DNA from: Odontesthes bonariensis | Taxonomy: Eukaryota; Chordata; Actinopteri; Atheriniformes; Atherinopsidae | Reading direction: 5' to 3' | Length of the DNA stretch: 64,000 nt | NCBI RefSeq assembly: GCF_027942865.1 | Contig: NC_134514.1 | Location: 1,878,169 to 1,942,168, forward strand | Part shown: positions 8,847 to 20,800 of the stretch, one piece after another | Position numbering within the stretch: position 1 is the first letter of the stretch | How the letters are laid out: every line of letters begins with the position of its first letter | The notes under the pieces: generated by a model | The model's input: only the letters and a program-made list of their open reading frames with translations | Database searches by the model: none | Told to the model about the DNA's origin: nothing | Program-made: the position numbers and the translations under genes

Positions 8847-11800
8847 GTAACTCCAGAAGCTTTGTTTCCTGTCTAACCGGCTAGCTAACAAGCTAAGAAG
8901 CTAACAACAACCACAACGCGTTTCTGGAACAAATCATTCCTGAGCCGTTCCTCCGGCTTTGCCAGCCGGTTACTAACACACAGACACGGATAATAAGCTT
9001 CTAAATGTCTGTTTTTCTGCCTGGTTTTAGCTTCATGGTAACAAATTACGTCACAGTTCTGCGTCACGTTTAGCACTGAAAGTGTTGTTGCTTGTTTTTT
9101 TTATTTTATTTATTTATTTATTTTTTTTAATAAATGCAGATAATCAGGAGGTTCAGTCCAGCTCGGGTCCATTAGAACATCATTTCAGGCTCTGCTCTGA
9201 CCCGGGGGATGTTGGGCTAACATCTGTGTAATTCAGCAAACTTCTGATTAACAGACATCCCAAGTTCCAAAAACTCATTTCAGGGAGATGCTTAATGAAC
9301 CCCCCCCCCCATATTAAATTGGGGATTTTTTTTAAAGGCTTAGACAGGCTGGATATAGATAGTTAGATACTGTAGCTGGCTAGTTAGATATAGGCCTACA
9401 CAATTTAGTAACTAAATGTGCATTGATACTTTAAATAAGTCTTTGATACGTTTTGCTTTATTTTATAACAGCATTTAACCTCCACCTGTGTTACAGCCAT
9501 TAAGTCCGCTGTGGGCAACACTGAAGTCACTGTTACACACTGTGCACCTCGCACGGTGTCATCATTCTTCACCTTCTCTACACATGGATATACTTTAGTA
9601 TATTCTGCTGTAAAATGAGTCATATTTTCGTTTTTCACTCGAGGATTCACAGTTTTGAGTGGTAACTCAGGTGACTGTCAGAGAGTAAATGGAAACCCTC
9701 CCACACCGAACGTTATTGGCTTATTTTGCTGACTAAACCAATCAGCTGACCAGCAGTCGCCCTGAGCGCTGGAACAGAGCATCGCTTTGGACAGACACGC
9801 ACAGGTTTCACACCTCTCTCTCTCTCGTGCCTGCGCATGGTGCACAAGTTATTGTGTTGCCTGCACGCTCTCACTCGCTCGCATAGTCTAAAATCCGGGA
9901 TATTTTATCCGACTCGCGGGCATCCGTGATTAACTATATCAGGGAGACTCCCTGATATTGGGATGTCTGCATTAATGAGTCCACAAACACGTCAGAAAGG
10001 GGACGTCTGTTTGGTTTCTGCTGCTTATTTCCAGCCCTTTAACGTTAAAATGTGTGGGTTTTACACAGGATGGGGCGTTTAGCATCCTACGTACTTCCGC
10101 CCAAAGATTTTGGCTCCGCACATAGTCTGGCCCAATCCCCCTACCTCGGTTCGCTCAGTGTTTTGCCAATCAGCAAACAGTTGCGAGTGGTGACGCAGAA
10201 CTCAAGCGCGGAGTCCATTGTAGTCCATATAATTGTAGTTCAACCGCAGCGGAAATAAACATGGCGACGGAAGAAGAGACGCTAGAAGCTATCCATGAAG
10301 TTGTCTCAACTCTGGAGATCATTACACAATTAAAACAAGAGCAAGAGGAATGCCTCGTCAATTTTGTTAGTGGATGTGGGAAGCGTGATTCGAGAGTAAG
10401 CATGAACCTCGGCGCATAACCTACGTCCTTTCTAAACATTACTGATTGGTTAAGGGAACTCCAATGAATTTAAGTTGCTGAGTAAGGTCCCACCCTCCAT
10501 GGGAACGGATTCCTCTTGGGTTTTTCCAGACTGTTTGACGGAGGCAACAGTCGGCTTTCGCCCAGGCTAGGATTTAGCGCCATACTCGAATAACTACGGA
10601 AAAAACTGTGATAAAAACTGTTTCTGTTCGTTTACATTGAATAAAACCCTTAAAATGCACATTTTTTTCCATGGAGTTTGGTGAACGGATGGTGGATAAA
10701 ACTGTTGTTTCTCTGATGGTTTTCTGCATCGTCGTTTCATATCTTTCGTGTGTTTGTTGATAATCGTTCTGTTGTGTTGACGTGTGCATGGGGGGGGGGG
10801 GGGGGGTTATTATCCTGAGTAACGCGGGGCAGGTTTGTATCAGGTCTGAGATGAATAAAGTTCCTGATGTGTTTTTAGATGACGGAGGTGGGACTCCCGT
10901 CCAGGATGAACACCCGCCATCTGATGGCGAAGAGATGAGGAGCGAAGGCCACCAGTCCGAGGTCAGATTATTTTATTAAACTAAATACGCTGAGCTCAGC
11001 AGCGCAGAAAGATGCTGAAAGGCGGTTAAAGATGGATGATGTGTCTCTGTTTGTTGTTTTAAATCAGAAATCTGAGCGCCACGTTCTGTTCAGTCGTGTA
11101 AAAAGAAAGTACATAAAACTCAGGTTCCAATAATCACATGAAACAGTCTCACGCTGTTTACAGACTGTTTTCAGACAGATTTTCGGATTCTTTTTGCTCA
11201 TTTTGAGGTTGTAAATGTGTTCTGTAGAACAGCTCGCCCCTCGGCAGCGATGAAGGTCAGAGGTCGACCATCACGTGACCTGCAGAGTCAGTCGGATCGG
11301 TTATTTCGGTCTGACCGTTTTTCTCTCTGCAGGATGACGGCAGCCATGATGAAGACGCCTCCACCGCCATGGAGGTGGGCGGGGCGGCCAGCGGCTCGGA
11401 CAACGAGGACCACCCCGGCGCCGACAGCGACTCCGAGGGGGAGGTCCCGAGGGGCCGCGGCGAGGAAGACAAAAGTGACTCAGAGGGCGACGCCCCGCGG
11501 CCCACCGGCGGCGACTCTCCCGCCAAACGCACGGCGAGCGCCTCGGACGACGAGGACTCGTCTCCCGTCAAACACGCTGCCTCCGACCACGAGGAGGGGG
11601 CGTCCCCCATCAGACGCCGGGGGAGCAGCTCGGAGGCGGAGGAGGGCGAGGACGCCGCCAAGCCCGCGGCGTCCCCCGGCCGGCGCTCTGACAGCGACAG
11701 TGACTCTGACACAGAGACGCCCGCCAGACAAAAGGCGGCGCAGGTGGACTCCGAGGAGGAGGAGGAGAAGCAGGAGGAAGGTGGAGCAGGTGGAGGAGGG

Positions 11801-14800
11801 GGGAAGTGGAAGGCTGTGATGCAGTCTGACAGCGAGGAGGACGAGGAGGAGGAAGGGCGGCCGAGCAAAGGCGCCGCCAAGAGTGATGAAGAGCAGAAGG
11901 AGGACGAGGAGAAGCCAGGTACTGAGCCGGCAGCACGGCTGCTGCTTCTTCTTCTTCTGCTGCTGCTTCTTCTTCTTCTTCTGCTTCTTCTTCTGCTGCT
12001 GCTTCTTCTTCTTCTGCTTCTGCAGCTTCCACAGATTCATTTATTCCAGAAGGAGGTTTGAGCTCAGGAGGAAAGAAGGAGTAACGCTTTGTTTCCTTTA
12101 GCTCGACTTTAACTGTTTAACTGTTTCAGTTCTGATCATAACTACCAAATTTTCAATTATTTAAAATTAACCCAGAAATTAAGGAGTTTTTTTCCTACAC
12201 AATGAAACATTGCATTGTATATGATGTGTGTTTTGAAATTAGAAAAAATAGTCAAAAATGCACAACTGGACCAAATATGATGAGTGTTACTATTTCCAGT
12301 GTGAAATTAGAGGAGAAAGTTCCCCCCCAAGTGGAGAAAAATGTCCCCATCAGGGTTAATGAAGGAAAAACTGATGAAACACCAAAAGAGTTCAGCTGAG
12401 AGTCAGACTCTGTTCCAGAAACAGAAACCTGCTGATTCTGTCAGTTAGATCATTTAAAAAGAATCCAGTTAAGTTTCATAAAATCAACCAAACGTGAGGC
12501 TGTGTGTTATTAAAGGTTCGTTCCAAACTGTTTATATTTGAATAATCTTTGTTGGACGGTTCTGGACATGGTGAGAAGAAGTTTCTGTTGAATTTAATGA
12601 AGTTCAGTTTTATTTATAAAAATTAGTAAATTACAGTTCAAGCCAATTAGACCCAAGAAAACAAATTAATTCAACAGAAATAAGTCCAATTTATTTATTT
12701 TATAATCTCACATGACAAGATTGTGTGGTACAAAAATGTTTTATATATATTTACATATTTTAAATATACAAATAGGCCTTCTGACACAACTTATAGTGAA
12801 TCAGCTGGTGGTTGGGGTTCTAAATGAGTTCCTCGGACGTTTTCCCAGTTCATGTCCTCCCTAACGGCCAGTTGTAGCTTCTTCTGTGCGTGTGTTTGAA
12901 GTCGTGAAAACACAACTGATACGAGTCCTCTGCTCGTTGTGGATAGCCGTCTGCTACAGGATGCGTCTGCACACCACAGGTGGAAGTGGAGAAAGTGAGA
13001 TGTTGTTGGCAGATTAAAGCACAATGTCTGGGAGCTAAGACCCCCTGGGGCAAATACATCTCCCAGATTATACTCTCCCTTTGAGGACCATGATGCAGTG
13101 GAGTGTTCAGATGCCCCAGACTCTTCTCAATCACCTTCAAATTTCTCAGAGTTTGTAACAACAGGCCCAAAGTGTAACATGCATTGGTTGATAGTTAGTC
13201 TGGAAAATAGGATCCCTTCGGGTTTGTATGGAAACACGAGGTGCAGGAGGAGAGGTGCATCATGGGAGCTCCCCCAGCAGGCAGGGTCTATAGCAGCAGA
13301 ACAGGCTCACCTGAGCCATCCCTAACTATAAGCTTTATCAGGAAAGTTTTAAGCCTGAATTAAAGGTAGAGAGGGGCCTGATAACTGAAGGCTCTGCCTC
13401 CCAAACTGGCAGCTGGTTCCACAGAGAGGGGCCTGATAACTGAAGGCTCTGCCTCCCAAACTGGCAGCTGGTTCCTCAGAGAGGGGCCTGATAACTGAAG
13501 GCTTTGCCTCCCAAACTGGCAGCTGGTTCCACAGAGAGGGGCCTGATAACTGAAGGCTCTGCCTCCCAAACTGGCAGCTGGTTCCACAGAGAGGGGCCTG
13601 ATAACTGAAGGCTCTGCCTCCCAAACTGGCAGCTGGTTCCTCAGAGAGGGGCCTGATAACTGAAGGCTCTGCCTCCCAAACTGGCAGCTGGTTCCATAGA
13701 GAGGGGCCTGATAACTGAAGGCTTTGCCTCCCAAACTGGCAGCTGGTTCCACAGAGAGGGGCCTGATAACTGAAGGCTTTGCCTCCCAAACTGGCAGCTG
13801 GTTCCACAGAGAGGGGCCTGATAACCGAAGGCTCTGCCTCCCAAACTGGCAGCTGGTTCCACAGAGAGGGGCCTGATAACTGAAGGCTCGCCTCCCAAAC
13901 TGGCAGCTGGTTCCACAGAGAGGGGCCTGATAACTGAAGGCTCTGCCTCCCAAACTGGCAGCTGGTTCCACAGAGAGGGGCCTGATAACTGAAGGCTCTG
14001 CCTCCCAAACTGGCAGCTGGTTCCACAGAGAGGGGCCTGATAACTGAAGGCTCTGCCTCCCAAACTGGCAGCTGGTTCCTCAGAGAGGGCCCTGATAACT
14101 GAAGGCTCTGCCTCCCAAACTGGCAGCTGGTTCCTCAGAGAGGGGCCTGATAACTGAAGGCTCTGCCTCCCAAACTGGCAGCTGGTTCCTCAGAGAGGGG
14201 CCTGATAACTGAAGGCTCTGCCTCCCAAACTGGCAGCTGGTTCCATAGAGAGGGCCCTGATAACTGAAGGCTCTGCCTCCCAAACTGGCAGCTGGTTCCA
14301 CAGAGAGGGGCCTGATAACTGAAGGCTCTAACTATCTCGTCTGTTTGCAGTAAAGAGGAAGAACGCCATCCTGTCGGACAGCGAGGATGAGGAGAAGGAA
14401 GAGAAACCAGGTGATTTCTGCTGCTTTGTTTCTGATAACGAGTGTTTATTTTAGATATTTTATGTATTAAAGATGTTTCGTCCTTCTGCCCCTCAGCGGT
14501 GAAGAGGAGTCGGGCGGTGTCCGACGACGAGAACTCGGACAGCGAGGGCTCGGTGGGTCCCGACAGAAGCATGGCGGCCAAGCTGAAGGAGCTGGGCTCG
14601 GACAGCGGCAGCGAGGACGAGGACGCGGCGAAGGCCGGGAACAAGGACGAGAAGGCGCTGTTCGGCAGCGACAGCGAGTCCGGAGACGAGGAGGAGTGAG
14701 TGCGCTCTGATTCTTCCTCTGAGGCGGCGCGTTACGGCCGCACAAAACCACCGAAGAAGAAACGGCTTCAGTCAGACGATTGTTTAAAATGTGTTTTTAA

Positions 14801-17800
14801 TCTGATTATTTTAAACCCGTTTACTGTCCGTTTACAGTCCGTTTATAGTCCGTTTACGGTCCGTTTACAGTCCGTTTACAATCTGTTTACAGTCCGTTTA
14901 CAGTCCGTTTACAGTCCGTTTACAGTCTGTTTACAATCTGTTTACAGTCCGTTTACAATCTGTTTACAGTCCGTTTACAATCTGTTTACAGTCCGTTTAC
15001 AATCTGTTTACAGTCCGTTTACAATCTGTTTACAGTCCGTTTACAATCTGTTTACAGTCCGTTTACAATCTGTTTACAGTCCGTTTACAGTCCGTTTACA
15101 GTCCGTTTACAGTCCGTTTAGTCCGTTTACAATCTGTTTACAGTCCGTTTACAATCTGTTTACAGTCCGTTTACAGTCCGTTTACAGTCCGTTTACAGTC
15201 CGTTTAGTCTGTTTACAATCTGTTTACAGTCCGTTTACAGTCCGTTTACAGTCCGTTTACAGTCCGTTTACAATCTGTTTAGTCTGTTTACAATCTGTTT
15301 ACAGTCCGTTTACAATCTGTTTACAGTCCGTTTACAGTCCGTTTACAGTCCGTTTACAGTCCGTTTACAGTCTGTTTACAGTCCGTTTACAATCTGTTTA
15401 CAGTCTGTTTACAGTCCGTTTACAGTCTGTTTACAGTCCGTTTACAATCTGTTTAGTCTGTTTACAATCTGTTTACAATCTGTTTACAATCTGTTTACAG
15501 TCCGTTTACAGTCTGTTTACAGTCTGTTTACAGTCTGTTTACAGTCTGTTTACAGTCCGTTTACAATCTGTTTAGTCTGTTTACAGTCTGTTTACAATCT
15601 GTTTACAGTCCGTTTACAGACTGTTTACGGTCTGTTTACAGTCCGTTTACAGACTGTTTACGGTCTGTTTACAGTCCGTTTACAGTCTGTTTTCAGCCCG
15701 GCGGCTCAGTGTTGTAGCTCAGAGAAAGTTGATGTGAGGAACTGACCATCCGGCCGTGTGTGTTGCAGGAAAATGATCGCAGACATCTTCGGGGAGTCCG
15801 GAGACGAGGAGGAGGAGGAGTTCACGGTAACCGCCGCCGCCTTCGTGGCAGCCTTGGCCTTCGCCTTGGCGCTCGCCTTGGCGCTCGCCTTGGCGCTCGC
15901 CTTGGCCTTCGCCTTGGCCTTCGCCTTGGCCTTCGCCTTGGCCTTCGCCTTGGCCTTCGCCTTGGCGCTCGCCTTGGCCTTGGCCTTGGCGCTCGCCTTG
16001 GCCTTCGCCTTGGCCTTCGCCTTGGCCTTGGCGCTCGCCTTGGCCTTGGCGTTCGCCTTGGCCTTGGCCTTGGCGGTCGCCTTGGCCTTGGCCTTGGCGG
16101 TCGCCTTGGCCTTGGCGGTCGCCTTGGCCTTGGCCTTGGCGGTCGCCTTGGCCTTGGCGGTCGCCTTGGCCTTGGCGGTCGCCTTGGCCTTGGCGGTCGC
16201 CTTGGCCTTGGCCTTGGCCTTGGCGGTCGCCTTGGCCTTGGCCTTGGCGGTCGCCTTGGCCTTGGCCTTGGCCTTGGCGGTCGCCTTGGCCTTGGCCTTG
16301 GCCTTGGCGGTCGCCTTGGCCTTGGCCTTTGCCTTGGCCTTGGCCTTTGCCTTGGCGGTCGCCTTTGCCTTGGCAGTCGCCTTGGCCTTGGCAGTCGCCT
16401 TGGCCTTGGCCTTGGCAGTCGCCTTGGCCTTTGCCTTGGCGGTCGCCTTGGCCTTGGCCTTGGCGGTCGCCTTGGCCTTGGCCTTGGCGGTCGCCTTGGC
16501 CTTGGCGGTCGCCTTGGCCTTGGCCTTGGCGGTCGCCTTGGCCTTGGCGGTCGCCTAGGCCTTGGCCTTGGCGGTCGCCTAGGCCTTGGCCTTGGCGGTC
16601 GCCTAGGCCTTGGCCTTGGCAGTCGCCTTGGCGGTCACCTTGGCGGTCGCCTTGGCCTTGGCGGTCGCCTTGGCCTTGGCGGTCGCCTTGGCCTTGGCCT
16701 TGGCGGTCGCCTTGGCCTTGGCGGTCGCCTTGGCCTTGGCCTTGGCGGTCGCCTTGGCCTTGGCGGTCGCCTTGGCCTTGGCCTTGGCGGTCGCCTTGGC
16801 CTTGGCGGTCGCCTTGGCCTTGGCCTTGGCGGTCGCCTTGGCCTTGGCCTTGGCGGTCGCCTTGGCGGTCGCCTTGGCCTTGGCGGTCGCCTTGGCCTTG
16901 GCCTTGGCGGTCGCCTTGGCCTTGGCCTTGGCCTTGGCGGTCGCCTTGGCCTTGGCCTTGGCGGTCGCCTAGGCCTTTGCCTTGGCGGTCGCCTTGGCCT
17001 TGGCCTTTGCCTTGGCGGTCGCCTTGGCCTTGGCCTTTGCCTTGGCGGTCGCCTTGGCCTTGGCCTTTGCCTTGGCGGTCGCCTTGGCCTTGGCCTTTGC
17101 CTTGGCGGTCGCCTTGGCCTTTGCCTTGGCGGTCGCCTTGGCCTTTGCCTTGGCGGTCGCCTTGGCCTTTGCCTTGGCGGTCGCCTTGGCCTTGGCCTTT
17201 GCCTTGGCCTTGGTGGTCGCCTTGGCGGTCGCCTTGGCCTTGGCCTTGGCGGTCGCCTTGGCCTTGGCGGTCGCCTTGGCCTTGGCCTTTGCCTTGGCGG
17301 TCGCCTTGGCCTTTGCCTTGGCGGTCGCCTTGGCCTTGCCCTTGGCCTTGGCGCTCGCCTTGGCCTTCGCCTTGGCGCTCGCCTTGGCCTTGGCCTTTGC
17401 CTTGGCCTTCGCCTTGGCGCTCGCCTTGGCCTTCGTGGCGCCGCTCAGGTTAGATCAATCGGCGCTCACTCTCAGCTGCTCACAAACCGTCTCCTCCTGC
17501 AGGGCTTCAACCAGGAGGACCTGGAGGCCGACAAGAAGGAGTCCAAGGAGCAGCAGCAGGTGCAGGAGGAGTCGGACTCGGACGAGGGGGTGGACCGCGG
17601 CGGCCAGGAGTAGGTGTCCCCCTGCAGGCGGGTGGTGGTAACTGCAGGTCGGCTGGTTAACGTGTGTTTCTCTGTGTCTGCAGCATGAGCTTCATGTCGG
17701 ACTTCGACGTCATGCTGGCCAAAAGGAAAGCCATGAACAGCAGGAAGAGGCGGCACCGCGACGGCGGAACCTTCATCAGCGACGCCGACGACGTGGTCAA

Positions 17801-20800
17801 CGCCATGATCACCAAGATGACCGAGGCGGCGGAGGTCTGAGCGGCCGCCTGAGGAACTGAAGCCCGACGGGCCCAAAGGCTCTGACCCGCTGAGCTGACC
17901 CGGTTCTGTGTGTTTGTGTGACAGGAGGACCGGACCCTGAACAGCACCAAGAAGCCGGCGCTGAAGAAGCTGACGCTGCTGCCGCAGGTGGTCATGCACC
18001 TGAAGAAGTAAGTTACCCGGCAGCGAGGGATGGGAATCGAAAACCGGTTCTTGTTGAGAACCGGTTCCCAGTGTTTCAATTCCTTGGAATCGTTTGGCGA
18101 TTTTGCAAACGATTCCCTTATCGATTCCAGTGGGCGCGAATGACGTCACCACGCAACGTTGCGTGGCGAGTCCAGCGCAGCCAGCAGCCAACAGTAAACA
18201 TGGCGCCCAAGCGGTACAAATGCTCGAAAGTTTGGTTACACATTCCTAAAAAGACGACAACAGGGCAACTTGCAAAGTGAATATTTCACCAAAGGGAGGA
18301 AATACTACCAACATGCAATAACTATGAATGAATGATTAACGTCGGTGAATCTGAACCCAGCAACGTTAGCAACGTTAGCATGTCCTCGGCTAACACTGCA
18401 GGTAACTAACTAACAAACACTGCCTATCATGTTAGCACCATTTGCCTGATTGTAAAAGCTGCTGTTAGTAACGGTTAAGGTTAAATGAATGCCTTCTCAG
18501 GCATTACATTTAGATGAAATCATGAGAGACAGAGCCTGACTGGCTCAGAGCCAGAGGCTGGTGGTACTACCCCCAGTTCACCTCTACCTCCAGCTTCTCC
18601 TTTCACCAGAGCAGGAAGAGTTAAATTACCCAGGCCAGGATAGACCAATGTGGACCTCACCGTTGTTGGGTTTGTGAGGTCATGACTCGTGTTACTTCTA
18701 AACTAAACAAAGTTGATGCTGATCGACCGGTTTGTTGTCCTTTTTCTCCAAATGAGAATCGATAAGGGAACCGACAAAGAACCGAATCGTTAAGCAGAAT
18801 CTAAAATGGAATTGGAATCGTAAAAATCTTATCAATTCCCATCCCTACCGGCAACCTTTCTGTTTCACACCACGGGCTTCATGGTTCTGACCCGGTTCCT
18901 CTGGGTCTGTTTCCGCTCAGGCAGGACTTAAAGGACACGTTCATCGACAGCGGCGTGATGTCGGCCATCAAAGAGTGGATCAGTCCTCTGCCGGACAAGT
19001 CGCTGCCGGCGCTGCGGATCAGGGAGGAGCTGCTGAGGATCCTGCAGGAGGTGAGTCCGGTTCTGACCCGGTTCTGTTGGTTCTGACCTGGTTCTGTTGG
19101 TTCTGACCCAGTTCTGTTGGTTCTGACCCGGTTCTGACCTGGTTCTGATCCTTGTTTCCCCCCCAGCTGCCCAGCGTCAGCCAGGAGACGCTGAAGCACA
19201 GCGGCATCGGGCGGGCCGTCATGTTCCTGTACAAGCATCCCAAAGAGTCCCGGTCCAACAAAGACCTCGCCCTCAAACTCATCAGTAAGAACCTCTTTAC
19301 GTAGCATCAGAACCGCCGGCTCCGGCGGGTCGGAGCGGGTTCGAGTTGGAGGTTTCAGGTTCTGTTTGCTGTCTGCAGACGAGTGGTCCCGGCCCATCTT
19401 CGGCCTGACGTCCAACTACAAAGGGATGACCCGGGAGGAGCGCCAGCAGAGGGACCTGGACCAGCAGATGCCTCAGAGACGGCGGCTCAGGTAAGACCCC
19501 ATCCCTCTGAGTCTGCGGGGGTCCGGGACCCCGACCCGCTTAGAACCCCGACCCGCTTAGAACCCCGACCCGCTTAGAACCGAATTATTCTTTAAAAGGA
19601 TGGAACTTCTTAAGGTTTTAATACAGCTTGTTCTGACCCACTTCCTGTCCTCCATCCCTGCTCCTCATCGCCAGAGGTTCTGTCCCTGTTCTGTCCCAGG
19701 TTCTGTCCCAGGTTTTGTCCCTGTTCTGTCCCTGTTCTGTCCCTGTTCTGTCCCAGGTTCTGTCCCAGGTTCCACCCACACAGTGCTTTACTTCTGCTCA
19801 GATTCAGGCCGCTAACCGACACTTATTCTCATGTTTAATGAGAAACTCTTTATTTTGGTCAAACTTTCAGCTTCTCATGCTGTGTTCGAAACCACATGCT
19901 ACATACTACATGCTACATACCACATGCTACATACCACATGCTACATACTGCATACTACATGCTACATACCACATGCTACATACCACACGCTACATGCTAC
20001 ATACTGCATACTACATGCTACATACCACATGCTACATACCACACGCTACATGCTACATACTGCATACTACATGCTACATACTACATGCTACATACCACAT
20101 GCTACATACCACACGCTACATGCTACATACTGCATACTACATACTACATGCCACATGCTACATACCACATGCTACATGCTACATGCTACATACTGCATAC
20201 TAGATACTACATACTATATGCTACATGCTACATACTGCGTACTACATACCGCAAACTACATGCTACATACTGCGTACTACATACCGCAAACTACATGCTA
20301 CATACTGCATGCTACATACTACATGCTACATACTACATGCTACATGCTACATAGTGCGTACTACATACCACAAACTACATACTACATACTATATGCTACA
20401 TACTACATGCTACATACTATATGCTACATACTACATCCTACATCCTGCATACTACATGCTACATACTATATGCTACATGTTACATACTATATGCTACATA
20501 CTACATGCTACATACTATATCCTACATACTGCATACTACATGCTACATACTATGTGCTACATGCTACATACTATATGCTACATGCTACATACTATATGCT
20601 ACATGCTACATACTATACGCTACATGCTACATACTATATGCTACATACTACATGCTACATACTATATGCTACATACTACATGCTACATACTACATACTAT
20701 ATGCTACATACTATATGCTACATACTATATGCTACATACTACATGCTACATACTATATGCTACATGCTACATACTATATGCTACATGCTACATACTATAT

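Noticed and set aside
11369..12061. Extension of IWS1 exon 3 into a poly-leucine tail
   Set aside because: A good donor at 11918 joins in phase to exon 4, giving conserved sequence; the tail is intron.
13349..14026. 225-codon minus-strand ORF in the 55-bp array
   Set aside because: Overlapping frames give the same kind of peptide, as expected from 55-bp periodicity; antisense to the IWS1 intron.
14700..15575. 291-codon Leu-Gln-Ser-Val-Tyr ORF
   Set aside because: Product of the 11-bp period. The true exon 5 uses a different frame and splices at 14695.
15760..17613. 617-codon ORF of Gly-Leu-Arg repeats
   Set aside because: It is a translation of the GCCTTG array. Only its last residues (IWS1 exon 7) are real coding sequence, and a consensus acceptor separates them.
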